Assembly: GCF_040958095.1 (NCBI RefSeq)
Contig: NC_091176.1
Location: forward strand, 38,701,122 to 38,765,121
Reading direction: 5' to 3'
DNA length: 64,000 bases
Source: Procambarus clarkii
Taxonomy: Eukaryota; Arthropoda; Malacostraca; Decapoda; Cambaridae
Shown: positions 1 to 10,485 of the stretch, piece after piece
How positions within the stretch are numbered: the stretch's first letter is position 1
Layout: each line of letters starts with the position of its first letter
The notes under the pieces: model-generated
What the model saw: only the letters and a program-made list of their open reading frames with translations
Told to the model about the DNA's origin: nothing
Databases searched by the model: none
Position numbers and translations under genes: made by a program

Positions 1-933
1 CAAAGGACAGAGAGAGACAGTCATGGAGCAGCGGAGGGCACCATGCCCAAACCTCTAGCACTTGTTGCAGAGCCGAGGAGAAGGAATGTACTCCTGGACA
101 GAGCACCTGGCACCAGCAAGAATGACAGAGGGTGGAAGGGTCCTACCATCAAAGGTAATCTTCACAACCCGGAGGGGTTGACGACGACTACCACGAGGGG
201 GAGGAGTAAACGTGTCCACCTGGAGAATAGAATGGCCCTGGGCAGCAAGGATATGTTGAATATCGTCGTGGCAGTCGCGCAGGTCCCGAACACCGGTCGC
301 AACATGGGGCGGGAGCAGAATAGTGCCAACACTGGCATTCAACTGAGCGTTCTTCGAGACCCAAACAGGGGTCTCGCCAAGGCAGGATAAGGCAGCCAAG
401 CGGGAAGCAGCATCCTGAGAAGGAGCAGCAACGACACGTGTACCGAGACGAGTGGGGTTGAAAGTAATGGAGGCATCCACGAAATCAACGAGATGTCGAT
501 GGAGGGAGAAATCGTCAGGAGGCGCAGAATCAAGAGGGAGGAGATCAAAATATTTGGCCCACGAAGCGGGACTAAACAAGTCTTGATAGGTAGCAGAACT
601 GGAAGGAATCGAGCGAGGGCGGCCGTGACGAGGACGGCGGTGAGAACCCCCAGAGAGAGAGGGGTTAAAAGGCGCAGTAGTTACAACTAGAGAAGGAGCC
701 GCGCCAGGGGACGAGGTAGTCACCACTGGGGGCTTGGGGCTCGACCCAACCACAGAGGAGGGAGGGGAGCCAGGGGAAGGAGTCAGAGAGGCCAAAGGAG
801 GAGCAAGGTCGGGGCCCAATGCAGCGGAGTCTACAGAGCCCGGTCTTCCAACACGGACTGACTCGGGGGCTTGGTCGCCCACCCCACGAGCCTGAGAAGG
901 TAAACCAGAAACAGCCGAAACAGGGGTCATCAT
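1..933 (-). pseudogene. I-clade LINE ORF1 (gag-like), interrupted by a nonsense codon
   Basis: The first 292 codons (933 down to 55) are collinear with ORF1 of the copy at 60500-62434. They are a Pro/Ser/Ala-rich N-terminus followed by a region leading to the zinc knuckles. The reading frame stops in the first knuckle: where the other copy has Cys-Trp-Arg, this copy has TGC-TAG (stop at about 52-54). The downstream sequence to position 1 still matches the knuckle region. In this family ORF1 is an RNA-binding nucleocapsid-like protein. This copy could make only a product without zinc knuckles, so I call it a pseudogene. Confidence 0.8.
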
Positions 934-1079
934 AATTACGAAAAGAAAAATTCATTCACGAATGTGCCCCCACACCCACCATGGAGCCACAATTAGAGGC
1001 AGGACACCCAACAAGAAGCTATCGCCGATCTAGCCGGGGCCTCCTAGGGGTGCGTCGTGAGTATACGCCCCACAAACGC
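1..1079 (-). mobile_element. I-clade LINE, 5' fragment (copy 1)
   Basis: This stretch matches 61502-62581 almost base for base, so it is a second copy of the I-clade LINE there, cut off by the window edge. Reading the minus strand it holds about 145 bp of 5' leader (1079-934) and the first 300 codons of ORF1. Similarity to the other copy stops at 1079, next to a different sequence, so 1079 is either the true 5' end or the point at which the other copy was truncated. The 3' part would lie to the left of the window. Confidence 0.85.
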
Positions 1080-1490
1080 CACCTTAAGAAACCGACAGTC
1101 CGTCGAGATCGGGTTCAGTGACGAAAGGGGGATTGACAATAAAAGGTTCCCCTCGCTCTCGACGTCGGGTAGTACAGTTCTACGGGTGCAAGAGTATGCC
1201 TCCTCAAGTACCCGGGCGTCAAAAGAGAGGAAGTCCAAGGGAAGAACCAGAACAAGCAAAAGGTTGGCAGGAAACGGCAAGCAGATAGGAGAAGAGGGGG
1301 GAGAAAAACGAAACAGAAGGAAAAGAAAAAGGTGCCCAGCAGAATTGGAGAGGACGGCAGCAGAAGCACAAGGCTAGAAAAGGACAGAGGACTGTCCCAA
1401 GGAGCATCACACTCCCGCAGCCGCCCACTAAGCCCCCACCCGGCAACAACGAGCTGAGCGGGGAGGGGGGGATTGAGACAAAAGCAAGAT
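1080..1490 (-). other. purine/pyrimidine-skewed stretch upstream of the I-LINE copy
   Basis: The plus strand is strongly purine-rich. The minus strand is therefore C/T-rich and gives short Leu/Ser/Pro-rich open frames with no recognisable domain. It may be a longer 5' leader of the same LINE family, in which case the 62-kb copy is 5'-truncated, or it may be an unrelated neighbour. The sequence alone does not decide. No gene is supported. Confidence 0.3.
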
Positions 1491-1730
1491 GGTTTTTACT
1501 ATTTACTGTTATTCATGACATCTACATGTACATTATCTATGCAACACAAGTCACTATATGACTATACCAACCTGCAACTAGAACAACAATGATGTTCAAG
1601 TTGTAGGTTATTATGGTCCTTGTTGCACTTTCATTTTTATGGATAAATTAAACTCCAGCATACTATTGCCCGTAAGAGTTAATATTTTATTGATACCGAA
1701 CAAATTTACACACACACACACACACAGCAA
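1491..1730. other. unassigned AT-rich sequence with short (AC)n
   Basis: I see no gene. An (AC)n tract of about 19 bp at 1708-1726 lies directly before the 5' break of the first CR1-like LINE copy. That is the same arrangement as at the other LINE junctions downstream. Confidence 0.5.
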
Positions 1731-3648
1731 TTGGAGGACAAAAGATTATAGTAGTAGTCAAATATAACCCCCACCAAACGACAGAAGATGGAAACAACAT
1801 TGCCACCATTAATATAATAGAGAGAGAGTAGCTTCTATCGCTAGCAGGAACGGATCCAGACTACTAATCATGGAAGACTTCAACCACGGGAATATAGAGT
1901 GGGAGAACAGAGACCCACATGGAGGACCAGACACTTTGAGAGCTAAGCAGCTGGACGTGGCAACAAGAAACTTTCTTAGCCAACACATCAAGGGACCGAT
2001 AAAACTTAGAGGAGAGGACGAACCAGCTATACCTGATCTAATATTTACTGTAATATGAGTCGCATATAAGGGAACTTATGTTAGAAGCCCCCTTATGAAT
2101 GAGTGATCACAGTGTACTGATCTTTGATTACCTGGTAGAGCTAGGATTTATCTCCCCAAAATAAGAATTGGGAAACAAAGGGCTGGCGTACCGAAAGGTA
2201 AATTATGAGGAAATGAGAAAATTTCTGTGGGATATACATTGGGACAACACTGAGAACTAAGTCCGTACAAGATATGATGGACAATATCACCTGAAAGTGT
2301 CAGGAGGTAGTAAACAGGTTTATCCCGGCCCGACAGGAATAAACCGAAAGCAAAAGAAGAATCCTTGGTTTAAAAGGGCATGTATGAAAGCAATGGAACT
2401 GAACAAAAGGTTGAGGAGGAACTTCTGAAATAACAGAATACCAGAAAGTAGAGAGAGATACCAGAGAACCAGGTAGGAGTATGTAAGTGAGAAGAGCAGC
2501 TGAGAAAAGGTATGAAAATGATATAGTTAATAAAGCCAAGACCGAGCCAAAACTACTGCACAGTCATATCAGGAGGAAAACAACAGTGAAGGAACAGGTG
2601 AAGAAACTTAGAACAGGCGAGGACAGGTACACAGAGAATGACAAAGATGTGTGTGAAGAAGTCAACAAGAGGCTCCAAGAGGTCTTCACAATAGAACGAG
2701 GTGAGATCACTGCACTAGGAGAGGTAAACTAGGCGGCCTTGGAAGGGTTCGAAATCACAAGAGATGAGGTCAAGAGGCATCTTTTGGATCTGAACGTGAG
2801 AAAGGCTGTTGGCCCAGACGGAATCTTACCATAGGTATTGAAAGAGTGTGCAGAAGCACTTTGTCTCCACTCTCCATAGTGTATAGTAGGTCACTGGAGA
2901 TAGGAGACCTACCAGATATATGGAAGACGGCTAAAGTAGTCCCAATATACAAAAAGGGTGACAGACAAGAGGCACTGAACTACAGGCCAGTGTCCTTAAC
3001 TTTTATACCATGCAAGGTGATGGACAAGATCGCGAGAAAAAACCTAGTAACACATCTGGAGATAGGGGACATCGTGACAACTAATCAACATCGGTTCAGG
3101 GAGGGTAAATCTTGCCTTACAGGCTTAATAGAATTCAACGATCAGGTGACAAAGATTAAGCAACAGAAGAATTGGCGGACTGCATTTTCTTGAATTATCG
3201 GAAAACCTGATACAGTACCCCATATGAGGCTGATGCATAAGCTGGAGAAACTAGGCAAGAGTAACTGGTATGGTACTCCAGTGGATAAGGGAGTACCTAA
3301 GCAATAGGAAGCAGAGTTAATGAGGGGCGAGACCTCAGAGTGGCGTGAAGTCACCAGTGGAGTCACGCAGGGCTCTATACTCGGACCTATCTTGTTTCTG
3401 ATTTACGTAAATGATCTCCCAGAGGATATAAACTCATTCCTATCAATGTTTGCTGACGACGCCAAAATTATGAGAAGGATTAAGACAGGAGGAAAGCTTG
3501 AGGCTTCAAGAAGACCTGATTAAGCTGTAGGAATGGTCGAACAAATGGTTGTTAGAGTTTAACCAAAGCAAATATAATGTATTGAAGATAGGTGAAGGGA
3601 GCAGGAGACCAGATACAAGGAATCATATGGGAGATGAAATACTTCAAG

Positions 3649-3652
<4 letters not shown>

Positions 3653-3742
<90 letters not shown>
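3653..3742 (+). repeat. (AG)45 microsatellite inside LINE ORF2
   Basis: Ninety bases of pure AG lie where other family members encode Arg-Glu-Arg-Asp-Leu-Gly-Val-Asp. The related copies have only a few GA units here (for example near 12712 and 6902), so the tract grew by slippage from a coding seed. The frame is shifted after the tract. Confidence 0.95.
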
Positions 3743-3746
<4 letters not shown>

Positions 3747-4246
3747 ACCTGGGGGTTGATATCACGCCAGACCTGTCCCCTGAAGCCCATCTCATGATAA
3801 AATCAGTGGCATATGCCAGGTTGGTTAACATAAGAACAGCCATTAGAAACATGTGTAAAGCATCATTCAGAGCTTTGTATACCACATGTGTCAGACCAAT
3901 CCTGGAGTATGCGGTCCCAGCATGGAGTCCATATTTAGTCAAGCAAAACACTAAACTGGAAAAGGTACAAAGGTTTGCCACCAGACTAATACCCGAACTG
4001 AGGGGTATGAGCTACGAGGATGGACTACGGGAATTAAACCTCACGTTACTGAGAAACAGAAGAGTTATGGGGGACATGATCACCACATACAAGATTCTCA
4101 GTGGAATTGACAGGGGTAGATAAAGACTGACTATTTAACACAAGGGGCACTTGCACGAGGGGAGGTGGAAATTGAGTGCCCAGATGAGCAATAGAGACAT
4201 TAGAAAGATTTATTTCAGTGTCAGAGTAGTAGACAAAGAGAATGCT

Positions 4247-5006
4247 TGCTACGAACCCTTCGTAACTGGGTTCTTTTTAAACTATGACCCGATTCTAGTT
4301 CAGAGAACCCTAATCTTGGTGGGAAAAATAGTGTAATGTTTAAAAGGTAAAATGAAAAGAATTAGACTTAAAATAATCCGTTATTATTTCCCATCGCCAT
4401 TATAAGATATACAAGTCAATGCAAGGTCAACCGGAGCGGCGTTGCTAGCCCTTACGCTCGCCTGCTTCACGGATGACGGACACAAAGTGCCTCTGACGAA
4501 GTCTTCGATGCTCCACGTCCGTTGCACACTCGCTGGGACGCTCAATCAGTAAAATCAGCTACGCTCAACTAGCCCACTGGCTAGTACCTTCCAGAATCGA
4601 AGTCTACAGCGCCCAACCACAGTGCTCAACTAGCCCACTTGGCTAGTACCTTCCAGAATCGAAGTCTACAGCGCCCAACCACAGTGCTCAACTAGCCCAC
4701 TTGGCTAGTACCTTCCAGAATCGAAGTCTACAGCGCCCAACCACAGTGCTCACCTAGCCTCACTGGCTAGCACCTCCAGGAGAGAAGTCTATAACACTCA
4801 ACAGCAGCGCTCAACTAGCCCACTTAGCTAGCACCTTCAGGTCGACCCAAGTCTTCCACTGTCCCGACTTCACTGACTCCCATCCCTCGTCCGTGTTACT
4901 CGTCATCTTTCAGCCTGGCCGACTACAAGATGGGAAACTGATTAATGGGAGGGTCAACTGCTGTAGTTCGGCCCCTGGATCGTAGATGGCGCCAAGGTCC
5001 GTGACA
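4247..5006. mobile_element. 760-bp insertion in the LINE remnant, possible solo LTR
   Basis: The LINE remnant is collinear with its relatives on both sides of this block, so the block is a later insertion. It starts TGCTACGAACCC and ends GTGACA. That gives TG...CA termini, and the start resembles the LTR start TGTTACGAACCC of the element at 34155-39842. No coding region is seen. A clear target duplication is not visible, so solo LTR is an inference. Its centre is a 61-62-bp tandem array. Confidence 0.45.
4564..4860. repeat. 61-62-bp tandem repeat, about 4.8 copies
   Basis: Units start at 4564, 4625, 4687, 4749 and 4810. Each begins CTCAACTAGCCCACT or a close variant, followed by the GGCTAGTACC motif. 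Units 1-3 are nearly identical, unit 4 is diverged and unit 5 is partial. Confidence 0.9.
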
Positions 5007-5169
5007 GAAGTGATGTGGTGGAGGCAGACTCCATACACAGTTCCAAGTGTAGATATGATTGAGCGACTAGGCTAAGGAACCTGTTCACCAGTTGAAAGGC
5101 GGGGACCAAAGAGCCAGAGCTCAACCCCTGCAAGCACAACTAGGTAAGTACATACACAAGAAACACAGG

Positions 5170-7505
5170 TAGCGACAACAAACTTGTTAAGGCAGCATGT
5201 CAGGGAATCCACAAGCGTGAAAGGAATCGATGAACAAGCGAGACTCGAACTAGTCTTCACTCTGAACGACTCCGACATAAGGGAAATCGGTTTTGAGGCC
5301 CCAGTAGGAATGAGCAACCACAGTGTACTGACGATTGAGTATCTGGTTGAAGAAGGGTTAATGAACTCGAGGAGGGGAACTGAAACAAATTATTCATGGC
5401 TGGCATTCCGAAAAGGAAACTGTGAGGAGATAAGAAAATTCCTAACAGATGTTACATGGGAAACAGCGCTCAGGGGAAAGACGGCCCAAGACATGATGGA
5501 ATACATCACGCAGAAGTGTAAGGAGACAGCAGACAAGTTTGTCCCGGTTCAAAAGGATAAGAATGAAATGCAGATGAAAAACCCATGGTTTAATCAGAGA
5601 TGTAGGCTAGCTAAGCAGCAAAGTAAAAGGGCGTGGAGAAACTACAGAAATAACCGGACACTGGAGAGCAGAGAAAGATACCAGAGTGCCAGAAATGAAT
5701 ATGTCAGGTTGAGAAGAGAGGCAGAAGGGCTATACGAAAATGACATCACAAGCAAGGCAAAGACTCAACCTAAATTACTGCACAGCCACATCTGGAGAAA
5801 AGAGCATGTAAAGGAACAGGTAATGAAAATGAGGATAGGGGCAGACAGATTCACTACAAATGACAAGGAAGTGTGCAAGGAACTGAATAGAAAATTCAAA
5901 TTCAAAAAGGTCATCACATTAGAGCAAGAAGAAGTACCAGAGATAGGAGAGGAAATAGTTAACCAGGCACAACTAGAAGAGTGTAAGAGTACCAGTGGGG
6001 ATGGAAGGAAGCTTTTGCTAAAGTTGGTTGAGACAAAGGCTATATGCTCAGAGGGAATCTCCCCTTTGATACTAAAGGAAGGAGCAGAAGCACGGTGCCT
6101 TCCACTCTCCATAATGTATAACAAATCACTGGTAACAGGGGAATTGCCAAAAATTTGGAAGAAGGTTAATGTAGTCCCGATATACAGAGGGGAAAGACAA
6201 GAGGAACTGAATTACAGACCAATATCTCTAACTTGCATACCATGCAAGCTGTTGGAGAAGCTTGTGCGTAAAAAGCTAGTGGATCATCTGAAGATAAAGA
6301 ACTTTGTAACACAGCATCAACATGGGTTCAGGTATGGCAAGTCCTGCCTCACAGGATTAATTGAATCCTACGACAAGGCAAAAAAAAAAAAAAATAATCA
6401 GGCAAGAGAGGGGTGGGCAGACTGCATATTTTTGGATGGCCAGAAAGCCTTTGACACAGTGCAACACAAGAGGCTGGTGCAAAAGCTGGAGATGTAGACA
6501 GGAGTGAAAGGGAAGGTACTCCATTGGATAAGGGAGTACCTAAGCACCAGAAGACAGCGAGTCACTGTGAGGGGTGAGGTCTCAAATTGGAGAGGCATCA
6601 CCAGTGGAGTGCTGCAGGGGGTCAGTCCTTGGACCTATAATGTTTTTGATATATGTAAATGATCTCCCAGAGGATACAGAATCATTTCTCTCAATGTTTG
6701 CTGACGATGCCAAAAATATGAGGATTAAAACAGAATAAGATAGTATGAGGCTACAAGATGACCTAGACAAACTGAATGAATGGCACAACAAATGGCTATT
6801 AAAGTTAAACCAGAGTAAATGTAAGAAAATAAAACTAGGCGGTGGAAACAGGAGCCCTGACAGAGGATACAGAATGGGAGATGAAGCACTTCATGAAACG
6901 GACAGAGAGAAAGATCTAGGAGTTGATATCACACCAAACCTGTCTCCTGAAGCCCACATAGGAATAATTACATCTGTGGCATACGTGAGGCTGGCTAGCA
7001 TCAAAACAAGTCATCAGGAACCTGTGTAAGGAATCATTCAGAACATTGTATACCACATATGTAAGACCAGAGGTATGCCACTAGGCTAGTCCCTGAACTA
7101 AGAGGCATGAGTTGTAAGGAAAGGCTGCGTGAAATGCATCTCACGACACTAGAAAACAGAAGAGTAAGGGGAGACATGATCACAACCTACAAAATTCTCA
7201 GAGGAATTGACCGGGTAGAAAAGGATAAATTGTTTAACACGGGAGGTACGCGAACAAGGGGACACAGGTAGAGACTGAGTACCCAAATGAGCCACAGGGA
7301 CGTTAGAAAGAACTTTTTCAGTGTCAGAGTAGTTAACCCGAGGAATGCCTTAGGCAGTAATATGACTCCAGGCTGGAGGCTGACGCCATACACAGTTTCA
7401 TATGATAGAGCCCAGTAGGCTCAGGAATCTGTACACCAGTTGATTGACGGTCGAGAGGCGGGACCAAAGAGCCAGAGCTCAATCCCCGCAAGCACAATTA
7501 GGTGA
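5170..7505 (+). pseudogene. CR1-like LINE family A, ORF2 remnant (train member 2)
   Basis: This second 5'-truncated copy begins in the endonuclease C-terminus. A 437-codon frame (5184-6497) covers the end of the endonuclease, the basic linker and the RT up to motif A (FLDGQKAFDTVQHKRL). A TAG follows. Continuing fragments carry SGVLQG (near 6605), FADDAK (near 6700) and the C-terminal domain (6745-7400), with frameshifts. There is a deletion near 7065, where about 100 bp of the family sequence is missing. An A14 run at 6380-6393 lies inside the frame. The copy ends in the shared 3' tail (GGCGGGACCAAAGAGCCAGA, then AATTAGGTGAGTAC) and an AC tract. Confidence 0.85.
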
Positions 7506-7507
7506 GT

Positions 7508-7520
7508 ACACACACACACA

Positions 7521-7582
<62 letters not shown>
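7508..7582 (+). repeat. (AC)n microsatellite at a LINE-LINE junction
   Basis: About 75 bp of AC with one interruption (CATACA). It continues the tail of member 2 and meets the 5' break of member 3 without a spacer. Confidence 0.95.
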
Positions 7583-7588
<6 letters not shown>

Positions 7589-8248
7589 TCTAGGAGTTGA
7601 TATCACACCAAACCTGTCTCCTGAAGCCCACATAAAGAGAATAACGTCTGCGGCATATGCGAGGCTGGCTAACATCAGAACGGCGTTCAGGAACCTGTGT
7701 AAGGAATCATTCAGAATCTTGTACACCACATATGTAAGACCAATCCTGGAGTATGCGGCCCCAGCATGGAGCCCGTACCTTGTCAAGCACAAGACGAAGC
7801 TGGAAAAAGTCCAAAGGTATGCTACTAGACTAGTCCCAGAACTAAGAGGCATGAGTTATGAGGAAAGGCTGCGGGAAATGCACCTTACGACACTGGAAGA
7901 CAGAAGAGTAAGGGGGGACATGATCACAACCTACAAAATCCTCAGGGGAATCGACCGGGTAAACAAGGATGAACTATTCAACACTGGTGGGACGCGAACA
8001 AGGGGACACAGGTGGAAGCTGAGTACCCAAATGAGCCACAGAGACGTTAGAAAGAACTTTTCCAGTGTCAGAGTAGTTAGTAAATGGAATGCATTAGGAA
8101 GTGATGTGATGGAGGCTGACACCATACACAGTTTCAAATGTAGATATGATAGAGCCCAGTAGGCTCAGGAATCTGTACACCAGTTGATTGACGGTTGAGA
8201 GGCGGGACCAAAGAGCCAGAGCTCAACCCCCGCAAGCACAATTAGGTG

Positions 8249-8250
<2 letters not shown>
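7583..8250 (+). pseudogene. CR1-like LINE family A, ORF2 C-terminal fragment (train member 3)
   Basis: This is a strongly 5'-truncated copy. It begins at the ERDLGVDITPNLSPEAH-type motif downstream of the RT and keeps the whole C-terminal domain. The open part, 7719-8162 (147 codons), runs uninterrupted to a TAG, so this piece is younger than members 1 and 2. The tail with GGCGGGACCAAAGAGCCAGA follows, and then (AC)n. Confidence 0.9.

Positions 8251-8251
<1 letters not shown>

Positions 8252-8308
<57 letters not shown>
8252..8308 (+). repeat. (AC)n microsatellite at a LINE-LINE junction
   Basis: Uninterrupted AC run joining the tail of member 3 to the 5' break of member 4. Confidence 0.95.
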
Positions 8309-8310
<2 letters not shown>

Positions 8311-8454
8311 GATGTGGTGGAGGCTGACTTCATACAGTTTCATATGTAGATATGATAGAGCCCAGAAGGCTCAGGAATCTATACACCGGTTGATTGACAG
8401 TTGAGAGGCGGTACCAAAGAGCCAAAGCTCAACCCCCGCAAGCACAAATAGGTG

Positions 8455-8456
<2 letters not shown>
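8309..8456 (+). mobile_element. CR1-like LINE family A, 3'-end-only fragment (train member 4)
   Basis: Only the last codons of ORF2 (GTGATGTGGTGGAGGCTGAC and what follows) and the 3' tail are present. It is a very short 5'-truncated insertion, typical of target-primed reverse transcription, lying between two AC tracts. Confidence 0.85.

Positions 8457-8545
<89 letters not shown>
8457..8545 (+). repeat. (AC)n microsatellite before the full-length LINE
   Basis: About 89 bp of AC between the tail of member 4 and the 5' end of the near-intact element. Confidence 0.95.
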
Positions 8546-8548
<3 letters not shown>

Positions 8549-8940
8549 ACTTGTGACCATCGTGTTGGGTGGACGTGGGTTGGGAGCTCCTGGTTGGAGG
8601 GGTAATCAGTGGCAACTTCGTGGAGTGGAGTGGGAGGGGTAATCAGGCAACTTCGAAGTGAAAAAGTGTGTACAAGTGAATGAAAAAACCTTGGGTTTTG
8701 ACCAAAGCCATAAGGTAGTGAAGAAAAACAGTTTAAGTAGCGTAATTCAAAATAGTTGAGGAAGTACTGTGGCAGTGTGCAGTGTGGAGCGGACCTCACC
8801 GACCTCTGACCGCGTGACCTCACCCCCGGCAGCAACCCTCCTACCACCACGTGGGACAACGCTTGGAGATTCACTAACCTATTGTGGTAGCAAGACGGTA
8901 AGATACTTGGAACCCCTGTGGGTAACGTTGCATTATAGCA

Positions 8941-10485
8941 ATGACTAGGTCAGGAAGGGCGTCTAGGTCCAACAGTATTATGATTGAGGAAGAAGATAGG
9001 TTTGTGGAGAAGATGATTGGGAAATTTGTAGAGAAGAGGGATGTTTGGATAGATGATCTAATCCAGGGGATTAAAAGTGAAGTCTTTAATAAGATACAGG
9101 ACGAGGTTCAAAGACTCAAACAAGAGTTTATGGATTATATTCAAGAGGAAATCAGGAAGAGAAATCAGACGAGCAGGGTAGAATGGCAAGGAGAAATATC
9201 TAGGCTTACTAATGAATTTGGTAGGAATAAGGGAAGCTTGACAGGGGAAGGGGGAGTAGTAGTAGGTGGAGTAGCGGGTGTGGGAGGGGTGGGGGTCAGC
9301 CAGGGAGGGGGCCACCAACATGACCCTGAACTGAGAAAGAGGACAATCATAATCCATGGATTGCTTGAAGCCAGGGCACCATCGAAGCAGGAAAGGATGG
9401 AGATTGAGGATTTTGAGCTACAGGGGATCTTGAGAGACATGAGAGCCCAGATGGCAGGGAATGAGGTGCAAGTCCAACGACGCATTGGACCATACAACTG
9501 TAACAGGAAACGACCTGTCCTGGTACAGTTCACTAACGAAGAGGCAGTGGATTATATACTGCATCACAAATACTTACTCAGAGGTAGCGAAAATTACTAC
9601 AACGTATATATCGACAAATTCATGGCGAAGGAGGAGCAGATAGCCCACAGAGCAAGCAAACAACAATACAACTCTTCCCATTTGAGCGTAGCTACACACC
9701 CCAGTGTTAATCCACCCCATGCTAACCAGCTCACACCTGCTTCTCAGGTCACTCCTTCCCCAAATCAGCCGCCCCTGCTTATCTCCCCCACACTTCCCTT
9801 AACCTCCCTGACCACACTGCAGTCAAATTCATCCCACATTCCAAGGACCCCCCTCATCACCTCAACCCCCAAAACCCATCCAGCCCTCATCCCCCCCAAC
9901 CCCCAAAACCCACCCAGCCCTCATCCCCTCAACCCCAAGAACCCACCCAGCCCTCATCCCCTCAACACCCAAAACCTACCCAGCCCTCATCCCCTCTCCT
10001 TCCATGTGACCCCCACCCTTGCGAGGGGGGTGGGAGGTTCCCCCCCACCCCCTCTATCCTTCCCCCTCCCAACCTCTCAACCTCTGTCTGACTCCCAACC
10101 TTACGCTATCTCCCAACCCCTCTATGCCCTCCCTAATCTTCAGACCCAGTATGCCCTTCCTACTCCAGACCTACCTACCCAGGCCCTACCCCAGACCCTC
10201 CTACCTACCTTCCTAGAAGCCCAGCCCCCCTTAGCCTCCCAAGCACCCCTCCTGACCTCTTTCACCCCCCATACACCCTCGGACCCCCCCAGACACCCCC
10301 CGGATCACCCTGGACATCCCCCGGATCCTCCCCGCCCCCAGTCATCCCCCAGACACCCCCCAGATCCCCCCGAACCCCCCTGCCCCCAGTCACCCCCCAG
10401 ACACCCCCCAGACCCCCAGAGAACGGGAGAACTCTGGTACAAGAGTTTCCATGAAGAATCTCAAGGTTTGGTACACCAATGCTGA
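8941..10485 (+). CDS. CR1-like LINE ORF1, coiled coil plus RRM-like domain
   Basis: A 514-codon ORF. Residues about 15-80 are charged and helical, a probable trimerising coiled coil. A Gly/Val-rich linker follows (about 100-125). Residues about 130-235 have the pattern of the LINE ORF1 RNA-binding domain: RTIIIHGL, then QRRIGPYN..RPVLVQF, then NVYIDKFMAKEEQ. From about 250 to 500 the protein is very Pro-rich, encoded by C-rich tandem units. No zinc knuckle is present. ORF1 proteins coat the LINE RNA in the cytoplasm and nucleus. The ATG at 8941 is the first in frame after the AC junction. The C-terminus overlaps the ORF2 start by 35 nt. Confidence 0.8.
   Translation: MTRSGRASRSNSIMIEEEDRFVEKMIGKFVEKRDVWIDDLIQGIKSEVFNKIQDEVQRLKQEFMDYIQEEIRKRNQTSRVEWQGEISRLTNEFGRNKGSLTGEGGVVVGGVAGVGGVGVSQGGGHQHDPELRKRTIIIHGLLEARAPSKQERMEIEDFELQGILRDMRAQMAGNEVQVQRRIGPYNCNRKRPVLVQFTNEEAVDYILHHKYLLRGSENYYNVYIDKFMAKEEQIAHRASKQQYNSSHLSVATHPSVNPPHANQLTPASQVTPSPNQPPLLISPTLPLTSLTTLQSNSSHIPRTPLITSTPKTHPALIPPNPQNPPSPHPLNPKNPPSPHPLNTQNLPSPHPLSFHVTPTLARGVGGSPPPPLSFPLPTSQPLSDSQPYAISQPLYALPNLQTQYALPTPDLPTQALPQTLLPTFLEAQPPLASQAPLLTSFTPHTPSDPPRHPPDHPGHPPDPPRPQSSPRHPPDPPEPPCPQSPPRHPPDPQRTGELWYKSFHEESQGLVHQC
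9840..10430 (+). repeat. C-rich minisatellite encoding the Pro-rich ORF1 tail
   Basis: Several tandem units of about 36 bp built on CCACCCAGCCCTCATCCC lie at 9870-9990. A second group built on AGACACCCCCC and GATCC lies at 10290-10420. The plus strand is nearly free of G runs, while the minus strand has many G-runs. Confidence 0.85.

Larger units (their letters stand above)
1731..5160 (+). pseudogene. CR1-like LINE family A, ORF2 remnant (train member 1)
   Basis: This is a 5'-truncated, heavily mutated copy of the ORF2 found intact at 10451-13309. It starts inside the endonuclease domain (the stretch before the GDLNH-type motif). Recognisable frames are 1870-2058 (endonuclease), 2487-2732 (linker), 2846-3193 (RT fingers and palm, with a FREGKSCLTG-type motif), 3320-3523 ([11 protein letters not shown] and FADDAK) and 3794-4123 (C-terminal domain). 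Frameshifts and stops separate them. Two later events interrupt it: the (AG)45 expansion at 3653-3742 and a 760-bp insertion at 4247-5006. The 3' end resumes at 5007 and finishes in the family tail, ending near 5150 with AACTAGGTAAGTAC. Confidence 0.85.

Noticed and set aside
8371..8874. Cys/Val-rich minus-strand frames of up to 167 codons
   Set aside because: They are translated AC microsatellite joined to the LINE tail and leader.
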